From: Oxalobacteraceae bacterium
GTDB taxonomy: Bacteria; Pseudomonadota; Gammaproteobacteria; Burkholderiales; Burkholderiaceae_D
Direction of reading: 5' to 3'
Assembly: GCA_947464955.1 (NCBI GenBank)
Contig: CANHZI010000016.1
Span: forward strand, 1-43,923
DNA: 43,923 nucleotides
Position 1 is the first letter of the stretch, and every line of letters starts with the position of its first letter. The notes beneath the pieces were generated by a model that was not told where the DNA came from, did no database searches, and worked only from the letters and a program-made list of their open reading frames with translations. Shown one piece after another: positions 7,500 to 16,434 of this stretch. A program made the translations under genes and the position numbers.

Positions 7500-8948
7500 C
7501 TATTTACGTGACTTCAATGGTTCCTGACCGGAGCCAAAATTCACCGGCGAATTCGCAGCCATCCAAGCAAAAACAGTAAAGGCCGCCGTTGCTTGATTGA
7601 TGCGAGCAGGTTCAATTTTGTCGAATGTATCGTCAGGCGTATGATGCAAATCGAAATAGTCGTCGGCTTTTAGAGTTAGACCAAAACTCGCCGCCCCCAA
7701 AGCACGAAGACTTCCCATATCTGGACCTGGGTACGCATTATTGTCTCCTGCCGCAACACCCAATGGCGCCATCACAGTCTGCATTTGTTTAACCACGGCA
7801 AACGCCTCTGGTCGAACGAAAGAAGAAAGGTGCGTCACCGGTCCTTGGCCTGAATCTGCCTCTGCAGCCGCTTGAATCCGCACGATTTGTTTTTCGTTTG
7901 CAGCAGCATAGGCCTTGCCACCGAACAAACCTTGCTCTTCATTGGCGAACAAGACGACACGAATACTGCGTCTCGGCTTCATACCTTGGCGTTTAATGAA
8001 CTCCGCAGCGGCCATGGTAATTGCGCACCCAGCACCATCATCGATAGTACCGGTACCAAGATCCCAAGAATCCAAATGACCACCAATCAAGACATATTCA
8101 TTCGGCAGTTCGCTACCTGTGATTTCACCAATCACGTTATACGACGTATAAGTACCATTTGCTCCAGAACTCAAACTGAGTTTTACGCTCACTGGCTTCC
8201 CACGCTTGATCATGCGCACCACCATATCCGCGTCAGAATTAGACATTGCAGCAGCAGGTATTTTTTCAATGCCGTCTTCGTAGTTCATCACGCCTGTATG
8301 CGGAAAACGATGGCTGTCGGTGCCAACCGAACGAATAATGATAGCAACCGCACCTTTGCGAGCCGCCTCAGATGCACCTTTGGTACGACCTGCTTGTACC
8401 GAACCATAATCGGCAGCGGTTTGCATCTTATGATTAATAAATACAATCTTACCCTTGACGCTGTCGGCAGACGCCGCTTGCAAATCTTTAAAGGTCGCGA
8501 ATTGCACCAATTCCGCTGTTAAGCCACCTGCTGGCGTCGCAATACTATTTCCCAAGGCAGTAATCGTGAGAGGCTGAGGGAATGGTGAGACGATTTCCGC
8601 CTTCTCTTCGCCACGTTGCCAACTTGGGAAAGTGACGGGCTCTTTCCAGACTTTATCAAAGCCCAATTCCTTAAATTTAGCCTCGGCCCAGGCAACCGCT
8701 CGCGCATCAGCGGGCGTGCCCGCCATGCGCGGACCGACTTCGGTAGTCAAGGATTCCAAAATTCGATAACTCGCATTATCGACACGTGCAGCATCACGTA
8801 ACCAAGCGGCTGTTTGTAAATCTTTATCGGAAAAAATACTCGTTTCTACTAGTTTGTCGGCGGCGATTGCACTAGACGTCACCACACAAGAGCCAAACGC
8901 TGCTAACAACGCTGCGCTTATTGCTATTACTTTTACATTCTTAAACAT
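7500..8948 (-). CDS. secreted M28-family zinc aminopeptidase/carboxypeptidase (PA domain inserted)
   Basis: Exported metallopeptidase, 482 residues, resembling carboxypeptidase Q and similar M28 enzymes that trim peptides. Residues 1-30 are a signal peptide. About 140-270 is a PA-like insert (GKIVFINHKM, GAVAIIIRSVG), and the catalytic domain follows. Dinuclear zinc ligands are in place: H291 and D293 context in GGHLDSWD, D303/D304 in TIDDGAG, the E337-E338 pair in FANEEQG, D365 in EADSG, and H435/H436 in DLHHTPDD. I chose the ATG at 8948, which has AAGGGA upstream and opens directly on the signal peptide; an in-frame start 11 codons earlier would spoil it. It should act in the periplasm or outside the cell. 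The gene stands alone, convergent with DUF1275. Confidence 0.88.
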   Translation of the reverse strand: MFKNVKVIAISAALLAAFGSCVVTSSAIAADKLVETSIFSDKDLQTAAWLRDAARVDNASYRILESLTTEVGPRMAGTPADARAVAWAEAKFKELGFDKVWKEPVTFPSWQRGEEKAEIVSPFPQPLTITALGNSIATPAGGLTAELVQFATFKDLQAASADSVKGKIVFINHKMQTAADYGSVQAGRTKGASEAARKGAVAIIIRSVGTDSHRFPHTGVMNYEDGIEKIPAAAMSNSDADMVVRMIKRGKPVSVKLSLSSGANGTYTSYNVIGEITGSELPNEYVLIGGHLDSWDLGTGTIDDGAGCAITMAAAEFIKRQGMKPRRSIRVVLFANEEQGLFGGKAYAAANEKQIVRIQAAAEADSGQGPVTHLSSFVRPEAFAVVKQMQTVMAPLGVAAGDNNAYPGPDMGSLRALGAASFGLTLKADDYFDLHHTPDDTFDKIEPARINQATAAFTVFAWMAANSPVNFGSGQEPLKSRK

Positions 8949-9372
8949 TCTTATTTCCCTTATTCGTTGCCAATTCCACATGCAAAAAAAATAAAGCCCG
9001 AAAAAAACGCGCTTTACTTTCCATCTTTTTACAAAGTTGAAAGACCCTTGATTTCAGCAAAAAGTTCATTTTTCACTAGCAAACAACAGATCTGTCTTGA
9101 ATTGGAATTCCACTTTACTCTAAAAGAATTTGCACTATACTTGACGAGATTGCACCACGGAAATTTTTTAGAGACTTTTTTCGGCACAGGCAGTCCGCAA
9201 GTCTTCTATAAGATATAATACATACGTGACTACTCACATGACTTTATGAAGCACATCAACTACGTCATAAGCGCGGTTGCGATGCCTAGATAAGCTCACA
9301 TGTAGTGAGGAACCAATTGCACTTAGCAAGTTTCGACAACCTCTTCATACTTGGACAGCAAGCACGAATCCC
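8949..9372. other. intergenic region between M28 peptidase and DUF3579 genes
   Basis: A divergent, AT-rich gap that must hold promoters for both flanking genes. A TATAAT hexamer at 9214-9219 points towards the DUF3579 gene but lacks a good -35 at 16-18 bp. I see no RNA gene or repeat. Confidence 0.35.
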
Positions 9373-9708
9373 ATGACAGATTCTTCAGTCAATCAACCAG
9401 CGGCTAAGCGTGAATTCTTCATTCAAGGCTTGACCAGCGATGGCAAACAGTTCCGTCCGAGTGACTGGGCAGAACGCCTGTGTGGAGCGATGTCGTGTTT
9501 TCGTCCTGAAGGCGGGCGAAATGCCCATCTACAATATTCGCCCTACGTCCGCCCTATTCTTCTCAATGGCGTACGCTCAGTCGTGGTGAATGAGGCGCTT
9601 CGTGAAATCGAGCCATTGGCTTATCACTTTGTTTTAAGCTTCGCCAAAGACAACGATTTGCAAATCGTCGACGCTTGTTTACTTCCAGATCCGGCTGAAA
9701 AAAAATAA
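9373..9708 (+). CDS. DUF3579 family protein
   Basis: Small cytoplasmic protein of 111 residues matching the DUF3579 family, found mainly in beta-proteobacteria; function unknown. Visible hallmarks are FFIQGLTSDGKQFRPSDWAERLCG, a FRPEGG turn, and a NGVRSVVVNEALREIEP block. The in-frame sequence runs open to 9277, but the ATG at 9373 is where the family begins (MTDSSVNQP, then the conserved block). Its last codons (GAA AAA AAA) form part of the T-tract of the terminator of the converging nhaD gene. It stands alone with no operon partner. Confidence 0.85.
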   Translation: MTDSSVNQPAAKREFFIQGLTSDGKQFRPSDWAERLCGAMSCFRPEGGRNAHLQYSPYVRPILLNGVRSVVVNEALREIEPLAYHFVLSFAKDNDLQIVDACLLPDPAEKK

Positions 9709-9737
9709 CAGAGCACCTGCGCTCTATTGGCTCTGTT
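9698..9737 (-). terminator. terminator of nhaD overlapping the DUF3579 stop
   Basis: AACAGAGC (9707-9714) and GCTCTGTT (9730-9737) form a perfect 8-bp stem. Read on the minus strand it is followed by a T-rich run that is the complement of the lysine codons ending the DUF3579 gene. Confidence 0.75.
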
Positions 9738-9757
9738 GGCGGGCTAACTCGCTCGGC

Positions 9758-11038
9758 TTAATGTGTAATCTGATATTGCAGCATATAGACCGCTGCTCCT
9801 GCGAAATACCCAAGCAAAGCCAAAACACTAATTTTACGTAGATACCACGTAAAACTTATTTTTTCTAAGCCCATTGCAGCAACGCCTGAAGCTGATCCGA
9901 TGATCAAAATCGAACCGCCGGTTCCTGCACAATAAGCCAAAAACTCCCACAAAAAACTATCGACTGGATACTGCGCCAAGTTGTACATGCCCATCGATGC
10001 CGCAACCAGTGGAACATTGTCGACCACGGCACTGGCCAATCCTATCAAGATCACAATCACATCTTGTCTGCCAACAGTTCGCTCTAAGCCCGTCGCTAGA
10101 TTCGCCAACAAATGGGTGTGCTCCAACACGGCGACCGCTAACAAAATCCCAATAAAGAAAATAATCGAGGCCATATCGATACGCGTTAAAGCACTAACCA
10201 AAGTCAAACGCTCTTTGTGTGCCTCGTCTTTTTCCTTGTGCAGCAAATCACCGACCATCCACAAAATGCCGAGTCCAAACAGGATGCCCATGAATGGGGG
10301 CAAATGAGTAAGCGTCTTGAATAGCGGAACACAGATCAAAATCGCCAGCCCTAAACAGAACATCGTATTACGTTCAAACGCAGCATGAAATGAGAGATCC
10401 TCTTTGGGTTCTATTGGCAATACCACAGGCCTTCCCCTCACCATCAAGGTCATCACCAGCAGTGGAATCAAAAGACTAATCAAACTAGGGAGAAATACCG
10501 TCTGCATGATGTTGATGGCCGTGATTTGTCCGCCAATCCACAACATCGTAGTCGTGACATCACCAATCGGCGTCCAGGCTCCGCCAGCATTGGCAGCTAT
10601 CACGATTAAACCAGCGAATAGCATGCGTTCTTCTTTATCCGCGAGCAATTTGCGCATCAAAGAAATCATGACGATAGTGGTAGTGAGATTGTCCAATATA
10701 GCGCTCAAAAAGAAAGTCACAAATCCAACCAGCCACATCAACGAAGATAATTTATTCGTCTTGATTTTTGAAGTAATGACCTCGAAACCGTTGTGCGCAT
10801 CAACGACTTCTACAATAGCCATCGCACCCATCAAGAAAAACACGATTTGCGCGGTCGCCATTAAAGACTCGCCCAACTCTTTGCCGACCGCTTCCGACGA
10901 GTTCGAAGACACGGCGTAAATCGTCCACAGAAGGCCGGCGCCAATCAAGGCCGTGGCTGACTTATGGATCTTAATCGGATGTTCTAGCGCGATCGCCAGA
11001 TATGTCATAACAAAGACAAGAATGATTGCAGTCAGCAT
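9758..11038 (-). CDS. nhaD: NhaD-type Na+/H+ antiporter
   Basis: Inner-membrane antiporter exchanging Na+ (or Li+) for protons, of the ArsB/NhaD ion-transporter superfamily. The sequence is hydrophobic throughout, with 10 or more segments. Characteristic stretches are LSAILDNLTTTIVMISLMRK, the following ANAGGAWTPIGDVTTTMLW, and the second-half equivalent GLASAVVDNVPLVAASMGM, the two repeats that form the ion-binding core. From the ATG at 11038 the protein has 426 residues and begins at the family-typical membrane segment (MLTAIILVFVMTYLAIALEHP); in-frame ATGs at 11071 and 11086 would lengthen it and none has a clear ribosome-binding site. Single gene, convergent with DUF3579. It probably gives sodium and alkaline-pH tolerance. 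Confidence 0.9.
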   Translation of the reverse strand: MLTAIILVFVMTYLAIALEHPIKIHKSATALIGAGLLWTIYAVSSNSSEAVGKELGESLMATAQIVFFLMGAMAIVEVVDAHNGFEVITSKIKTNKLSSLMWLVGFVTFFLSAILDNLTTTIVMISLMRKLLADKEERMLFAGLIVIAANAGGAWTPIGDVTTTMLWIGGQITAINIMQTVFLPSLISLLIPLLVMTLMVRGRPVVLPIEPKEDLSFHAAFERNTMFCLGLAILICVPLFKTLTHLPPFMGILFGLGILWMVGDLLHKEKDEAHKERLTLVSALTRIDMASIIFFIGILLAVAVLEHTHLLANLATGLERTVGRQDVIVILIGLASAVVDNVPLVAASMGMYNLAQYPVDSFLWEFLAYCAGTGGSILIIGSASGVAAMGLEKISFTWYLRKISVLALLGYFAGAAVYMLQYQITH

Positions 11039-11224
11039 GGGGTTTAGTCTATTCAATTGAAAATAGGGCATCGAACCAATTCTCATTCCTATGCCAGATC
11101 ATTTAAGTCTAACCGATGCCCGTCTTGCTAGAAAGGTCTGCGTTGTTGATTTCGGCAATTACTGTAGCCAAATACGAAGTTCTGCCATAATCAGCATCTC
11201 GATCTAACATCTTCCCCATTTTCC

Positions 11225-11683
11225 ATGATACTGGCTCACCTCGATCATCCGGATCACCGATTACCACCCGAAATCCAAAAGGCGGTTGATCATTTACGCC
11301 TTACCGATTATCGCGACAAAGCGCCTGGGCGTTACGAAATAGAAGAAGGTGTGATGTTCGCCTTGGTACAAGACCCCATCACGCAGGATTGGAACACTGG
11401 CTTCCCCGAGTTTCATCAACGCCATATCGACGTGCAATGCCTGCTCGACGGTGAAGAGCTGATAGGCTACTTGCCTAGCAAGCCAGAACTCGTTCCTACC
11501 CAAGATTTTCTCCGCGAACGAGATATCGCTTTTGTCGCACCACAAGAGTATGAGACGAAGTTGCATTTGACACCGCGAATGTATGCCGTATTCTACCCTG
11601 GTGAATTGCATCGACCTTGTCGAGCGATCACACAAGCGATGCAAATAAAAAAAGTGGTGATCAAGATACTCAATACAATCTAG
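11225..11683 (+). CDS. YhcH/YjgK/YiaL family protein (NanQ-like sugar anomerase)
   Basis: Cytoplasmic cupin-like protein of 152 residues, family DUF386. E. coli YhcH (NanQ) from this family speeds opening or mutarotation of N-acetylneuraminate. The family metal-site residues are visible in HQRHIDVQCLLDGEE and in YPGELHRPC near the C-terminus. No sialic-acid genes are adjacent: the neighbours are nhaD (divergent) and a secreted amidohydrolase downstream. The sugar it serves here is therefore unknown; a role in amino-sugar metabolism would fit the nag genes about 8 kb away but is only a guess. The start ATG lacks a strong Shine-Dalgarno. Confidence 0.85.
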   Translation: MILAHLDHPDHRLPPEIQKAVDHLRLTDYRDKAPGRYEIEEGVMFALVQDPITQDWNTGFPEFHQRHIDVQCLLDGEELIGYLPSKPELVPTQDFLRERDIAFVAPQEYETKLHLTPRMYAVFYPGELHRPCRAITQAMQIKKVVIKILNTI

Positions 11684-11844
11684 AGCACCAAAAAGACGCT
11701 TGCCTACACCGTTCATGCACCTAAATTGTCATTTCATCACCTAAAATTGCGTCTAGTCTGAAATAAGATGCTGAACGCGCTTCCGCCCTGTATTCTTCAA
11801 TGCTGAGTTTTTCTAATTAATCCTTTTATTGTTGGAGCCCCTCA

Positions 11845-13968
11845 ATGAAAATCGTCAAAACCATTATCGCCGCTAGCATCTTTTCTTTATATTCGATGTC
11901 GGCGCTCGCCGATACGCAAACCACGAAATTTCTCATATTTTTAGAAAACGGAAAGCAAGCAGGCGAACATGTCGTGCAACGTGACGACTCAGGCTTGACC
12001 AAAGTGAGTTTCGTTTTCAAAGACAATGGACGCGGCCCAGAATTGAAAGAAGAAATCCGTCTCGGTAGCGATGGTCTGGTTTCAGAATTCAAAGTCACTG
12101 GAACTTCCACATTCGGCGCGCCCATCAATGAAAGTTTCCGCCGTGATGGCAAACAAGCGCAATGGCAGTCGACGTCAGAAAAAGGTAGTAAGCAGGTCGA
12201 CGGCTCTGCTTTGTATATTCCACTCAATAGTTCATTTGAAATCGGCTCGATCTCCATCGGTGCTTTAGCAGCTTCTCCAAACAATCAACTGCCATTGCTG
12301 CCAACGGGTACGCTGTCACAAACTAAAATTGCCGAACTCGAAGTCAGTAACGGTGATAAGAAACAAAAAATCCAGTTGCTGGCACAGACCGGCATCGGCC
12401 TATCGCCTAGCTTCATGTGGGCGACAACAGGCGACAAACCACGTCTATTCGGCGTGATCGTTCCCGGTTACATGAAAGCAATTGAAGAAGGCTGGGAAAA
12501 GAATGCAGAGGCGATGGCCGAACTACAGAAATCTGCCGAAGCGAAAGTGCTTAACGATTGGGCGAAGAAACTGCAGCACCCTCTCCAAGGTTTGACTGTC
12601 ATCAAGAACGCACGTATTTTCGATAGCGAGAAAGCGACGGTCGGTGCACTGTCTGACGTCTACGTACTACGTGGTCGCATCTCTGCCATTCTGCCAGCAG
12701 GTTCTCCCGTGCGTGGTGCAAATGCAGAAATCGATGCTGCAGGTCGCATCATGCTGCCGGGTTTGTTTGATATGCATGGCCATGTCGGTCGCTGGGATGG
12801 TGGTCTCAATATCGCCGCAGGTGTAACGACTGTGCGTGATCTCGGCAATGAGAACGCCCAAGTGCAGTTGATCATCGATGAAGTTGCCGAAGGCAAGTTA
12901 CTTAGCCCACAAATTGTTCCTGCTGGCTTCCTTGAAGGTGAAAGTCCATTTTCCGCCAACAATGGCTTCGTGATCAAAGATCTCGCCGGTGCTAAGAATG
13001 CCATCGATTGGTATGCGCAACATGGTTATCCTCAACTCAAGATCTATAACTCTTTCCCTAAAGAGATTTTGAAAGAAACCGTCGCCTACGCCCACTCTCG
13101 CGGTATGCGTGTTTCTGGTCATATTCCTGTTGGCCTACGTGCATTTGAAGCAATCGACGCTGGCTACGATGAAATTCAACACATCAATCAAATTATGTTG
13201 AACTTCCTCGCTACGCCAGAGACGGATACCCGCACCCTTGATCGTTTTAACTTACCTGCGAAGAAAACCGCCGACATCGACTTCAATTCAAAAGCAGTCA
13301 AAAATTTTGTAAAAACACTTAAAGACAAGAAAATTGCGCTCGATCCTACACTCGCGACTTTCGCATTCTTGAAGCAAAAAGATGGTGATATCAATGAACC
13401 GTTCGCGACCATTGCCAGCCATATGCCACCCGATGTCAGCCGCGGTTTCTCGGTTGGCACGATGAAGATCGAAGACGATGCGGCATTAAAGCAGCATGAG
13501 AAGTCATACGCAAAAATGGTGGAATTTGTTGGTCGTTTGTATAAAGAAGGTGTGCCTATCGTCGCAGGTACAGATGAATTGGCAGGCTTTACTTTGCATT
13601 CTGAATTAGCGATGCTGGTCAAAGCTGGATTGACACCAGCACAAGCATTACAAGTAGCGACCAAAAACGGCGCGATCTACACTCGTACCGAAGCAGACCG
13701 TGGCGCCATTAAAGTCGGCAAACTGGCGGATATCATTTTGGTCGATGGCGACCCGACCAAGAATATCGAAGATGTGCGCAAAGCCTCAGTTGTCATTACT
13801 CGCGGCTTCTTGATGTACCCAAGTGAGATTCATAAGAACTTTGGCATTACGCCGTTCGTCAGCAATCCGCCGCAATTAACGCCATTGAAGCCAGTGTCAT
13901 CGAATAACGCATTGGGGATCAATGAAGCAGTGATGCAGCGTTATTTCAATAGTGCAAAACGTGATTAA
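11845..13968 (+). CDS. secreted amidohydrolase-family protein with unassigned N-terminal domain
   Basis: Exported metal-dependent hydrolase of 707 residues. Residues 1-22 are a signal peptide ending ALA. Residues about 25-235 form a beta-rich segment I cannot assign. From about 250 (LTVIKNARIFD) it is an amidohydrolase-1 enzyme: HGH (H311, H313), K399 in PQLKIYNS as the likely carbamylated lysine, H426 in SGHIPVG, H446 in IQHINQ, and D577 in AGTDE. The C-terminal GKLADIILVDGDPTKNIED strand is typical of imidazolonepropionase-like and prolidase-like members. Start: a weak GGAG lies about 12 bases upstream. It probably cleaves a cyclic amide or peptide bond outside the cytoplasm; the substrate is unknown. 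It is followed by a strong terminator and stands alone. Confidence 0.85.
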   Translation: MKIVKTIIAASIFSLYSMSALADTQTTKFLIFLENGKQAGEHVVQRDDSGLTKVSFVFKDNGRGPELKEEIRLGSDGLVSEFKVTGTSTFGAPINESFRRDGKQAQWQSTSEKGSKQVDGSALYIPLNSSFEIGSISIGALAASPNNQLPLLPTGTLSQTKIAELEVSNGDKKQKIQLLAQTGIGLSPSFMWATTGDKPRLFGVIVPGYMKAIEEGWEKNAEAMAELQKSAEAKVLNDWAKKLQHPLQGLTVIKNARIFDSEKATVGALSDVYVLRGRISAILPAGSPVRGANAEIDAAGRIMLPGLFDMHGHVGRWDGGLNIAAGVTTVRDLGNENAQVQLIIDEVAEGKLLSPQIVPAGFLEGESPFSANNGFVIKDLAGAKNAIDWYAQHGYPQLKIYNSFPKEILKETVAYAHSRGMRVSGHIPVGLRAFEAIDAGYDEIQHINQIMLNFLATPETDTRTLDRFNLPAKKTADIDFNSKAVKNFVKTLKDKKIALDPTLATFAFLKQKDGDINEPFATIASHMPPDVSRGFSVGTMKIEDDAALKQHEKSYAKMVEFVGRLYKEGVPIVAGTDELAGFTLHSELAMLVKAGLTPAQALQVATKNGAIYTRTEADRGAIKVGKLADIILVDGDPTKNIEDVRKASVVITRGFLMYPSEIHKNFGITPFVSNPPQLTPLKPVSSNNALGINEAVMQRYFNSAKRD

Positions 13969-13983
13969 TCGACTCTAATCACG

Positions 13984-14021
13984 CCAACAAAAAAGCAGCC
14001 CACGGGCTGCTTTTTTGTTGG
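13984..14021 (+). terminator. strong bidirectional terminator after the amidohydrolase gene
   Basis: AAAAAAGCAGCCC and GGGCTGCTTTTTT form a GC-rich stem with an ACGG-type small loop, with A and T runs on both sides. It ends the plus-strand transcript and could also stop minus-strand transcription arriving from sppA through the repeats. Confidence 0.9.
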
Positions 14022-14044
14022 TGAAGAATTTCAATTCCTAGACT

Positions 14045-14464
14045 ACTGATTTACCCAAAATTCCGCTGACTAGGCGTGGAGGCGAAGACAGTGCACTTGC
14101 GCGACGAGGCGAACACGACAACGCCAGCGTCTTTTTTTCTCGTTCCCTAATACCGGACTTACCCAAAATTGCGCTGGCTAGGCGTGGAGCCGAAGACAGT
14201 GCTTCTGCACGGCGAGGCGAACACAACAACGCCAGCGTCTGTTTTTCTCGTTCCCTTATATCGGACTTACGCAAAATTGCGCTGGCTAGGCGCCGAGGCG
14301 AAGGCAGTGCAATTGCACGGCGAGCCGAAAGCAACAACGCCAGCGTCTATTTTTCTCGTTCCCTTATACCGGACTTACGCAAAATTGCGCTGGCTAGGCG
14401 CCGAGGCGAAGACAGTGCTTCTGCACGGCGAGCCGAAAGCAACAACGCCAGCGTCTATTTTTCG
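14045..14464. repeat. four-copy 108-bp tandem repeat behind sppA
   Basis: Units begin near 14045, 14153, 14261 and 14369, with an exact 108-bp period; the fourth is cut short by sequence leading into the sppA stop. Each unit can fold: CGCTGGC near its start pairs with GCCAGCG near its end, and in the centre GTGC-TTCT-GCAC (copies 2 and 4) or the palindrome GTGCAATTGCAC (copy 3, 14307-14318) forms an inner hairpin. A T-rich tract follows each outer stem on the plus strand. The period is a multiple of three, so spurious reading frames run through on both strands. The array lies between a terminator and the sppA stop, so it would be in the sppA 3' untranslated region if transcribed. Confidence 0.85.
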
Positions 14465-14477
14465 TAAGTCCAAAAGT

Positions 14478-16334
14478 TTATTGTGGGCCGCACATGCAGT
14501 GCGCCATCACCATATAGCCTTTGTTATCCTTACGCATATCCGCTAACCAGCTCAATTCCTTGACCATGTCAGCCGCTGCCGCAGGCGGTACGCCCGTTGG
14601 TGTTACTGCAACCTTAAACTGTTGGCTCACTACTTGCGCAGCGGAATCACCGAAAGCGCTAAACAAACGTTCAAATTTTGATGGTTCACGCTCAATATAC
14701 GCAACACGATATCCATCGCCCAATTTGGCACGCACAGCCGCAGACTTCAATGCGTCTTGGTAGCTACCTAAACGATCGACCAAGCCACGCTCCTTCGCTT
14801 GCTCACCTGTCCATACACGTCCTTGAGCTACCGCATCAATTTTTTCTGGCGTGGTTTTACGTGCAGCCGCTGTTTTGGTAATGAACTGACTGTAAGTATT
14901 GTTGATACCCAACTGTATCACTTCTGCGAAACGTGGGTTCAAAGGACGCAAAGGATTGAACGAATCTGCCATCCAAGTTGTCGTGGTACCCGCAGTGTGT
15001 ACACCGATCTTATCCATCACGCGATCTGCAGTCGGGAAGATTGCGAACACACCGATAGAGCCGGTAATCGTCGCTTGATCTGCAATCACTTCGTCCGACG
15101 ACATTGAAACCCAATATCCACCTGATGCCGCCAGATTACCCATAGAAATAATGACTGGCTTACCCGCTTTTTGAGTCAGCTCTAATTCCTGACGAATCAA
15201 TTCTGACGCAAACGCGCTACCACCTGGCGAATCGACACGTAACACGATGGCTTTAATTTGATCGTCTTCACGTGCTTTACGAATCAAGTTCGATGTCGAC
15301 AAACCACCAATCGCACCTGCAGGCGCATTGCCATCACTAATTTCACCTTCGGCGATGATCACACCGACCGCTGGACCAAATTCAAACTTACGTTGGTTTT
15401 CTAAATATTCATCGAAAGCAATTTGTTTAAAGCTCTTAGAATGTTCATCTTTCGCGCCCATTGCCAACATCATCTGGCGCAGGTCATCACGTGTTTTTAA
15501 GCCATCAACTAATTTTGCATCCACAGCGAACTGCGCCACACTGCCGTTAGCAGCCTTTAACATTTCTGGCAGCTTGTTGATATTTTCCATTACCGCGCCC
15601 GCTGGCATTTTGCGTGCTTTCTCAACGTCGTCGGTATAAATTTTCCACATCGCGTTATACAAGAAAGCCTCAGCTTCAGAAGCCGCTTGTGATGGGCCAT
15701 TCGCTATGTATGGCTCAGCAAAACTCTTGAAGGTACCTACTTTCAGGACATTAACCGTAATGCCGATTTTTTCCAAAGCATCATGGTAGTAGTTACGGTA
15801 ACGACCAAAACCGGTCAACATCACCGTACCCATAGGATGCAAATACACTTCATTCGCATGCGCCGCCAAAAAGTACTGCCGTTGATCGTAGTTAGTGCCC
15901 CAAGCAATCACTTTTTTGCCGCTAGCCTTGAAGCGATCAATCGCTGCGGCGACTTCACGCAACATCGGCAGACCGGCACCTTGCATATTATCGAGCATCA
16001 GCACCGCGCTAGTGATTTTCGGATCTTTGCTAGCGGCTTCTAATACTGTCAACACATCACGTAATTGCGTCGATTTTTTCGAGTCGCCTTGTAGTTCGGC
16101 CAAAAAGGCATCGCTCGCACTACCTGGATGTTGTTCAACAAGGTCGCCCTTAAAATTAATAACCAAGGCAGTTTTCTCTTCGACCTTGATTTTATTCGAA
16201 GAAAACATACTGCTGACAATGAAAATCACAATCAGGAGAAAAATAAAGTTCATCACAAAGCGACGACTACTGTCGACCGCATTCCATAAGAACTTAATTC
16301 CTTGTCCTATCCTGCTAAAGGGAGAAACAGCCAT
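14478..16334 (-). CDS. sppA: signal peptide peptidase SppA, 67-kDa type
   Basis: Inner-membrane serine protease that degrades cleaved signal peptides. It has 618 residues, matching the long SppA form made of two homologous halves. One membrane segment lies at about 27-45 near the N-terminus, with the rest periplasmic. The Ser/Lys dyad is intact: K203 in VGTFKSFAEPY from the first half and S404 in NLAASGGYW from the second; the SPGG motif (369-372) precedes it. It follows the S1/P1 nuclease gene by about 100 bp on the same strand, so co-transcription is possible. No ordinary terminator follows; the 108-bp repeat array occupies its 3' flank. Confidence 0.93.
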   Translation of the reverse strand: MAVSPFSRIGQGIKFLWNAVDSSRRFVMNFIFLLIVIFIVSSMFSSNKIKVEEKTALVINFKGDLVEQHPGSASDAFLAELQGDSKKSTQLRDVLTVLEAASKDPKITSAVLMLDNMQGAGLPMLREVAAAIDRFKASGKKVIAWGTNYDQRQYFLAAHANEVYLHPMGTVMLTGFGRYRNYYHDALEKIGITVNVLKVGTFKSFAEPYIANGPSQAASEAEAFLYNAMWKIYTDDVEKARKMPAGAVMENINKLPEMLKAANGSVAQFAVDAKLVDGLKTRDDLRQMMLAMGAKDEHSKSFKQIAFDEYLENQRKFEFGPAVGVIIAEGEISDGNAPAGAIGGLSTSNLIRKAREDDQIKAIVLRVDSPGGSAFASELIRQELELTQKAGKPVIISMGNLAASGGYWVSMSSDEVIADQATITGSIGVFAIFPTADRVMDKIGVHTAGTTTTWMADSFNPLRPLNPRFAEVIQLGINNTYSQFITKTAAARKTTPEKIDAVAQGRVWTGEQAKERGLVDRLGSYQDALKSAAVRAKLGDGYRVAYIEREPSKFERLFSAFGDSAAQVVSQQFKVAVTPTGVPPAAAADMVKELSWLADMRKDNKGYMVMAHCMCGPQ

Positions 16335-16434
16335 AAACGCTCCTGATATAACAACAAAATTAAACTAAAAATACACTCAAAACCAAATCGAAAAAAAATC
16401 GAGGACTTACAAGTAAATGAACCTAAGTTTCGGT

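Noticed and set aside
9191-9219. Full promoter for the DUF3579 gene at TATAAT 9214-9219
   Set aside because: The -10 is exact but no -35 match is found at the usual distance; recorded only as part of the intergenic note.
14045-14464. CRISPR array
   Set aside because: Units are contiguous 108-bp copies without short direct repeats and unique spacers, and no cas gene is present.
14038-14546. Open frames on both strands through the 108-bp repeats
   Set aside because: The repeat length is a multiple of three, so any open unit stays open. No ribosome-binding site or family similarity.
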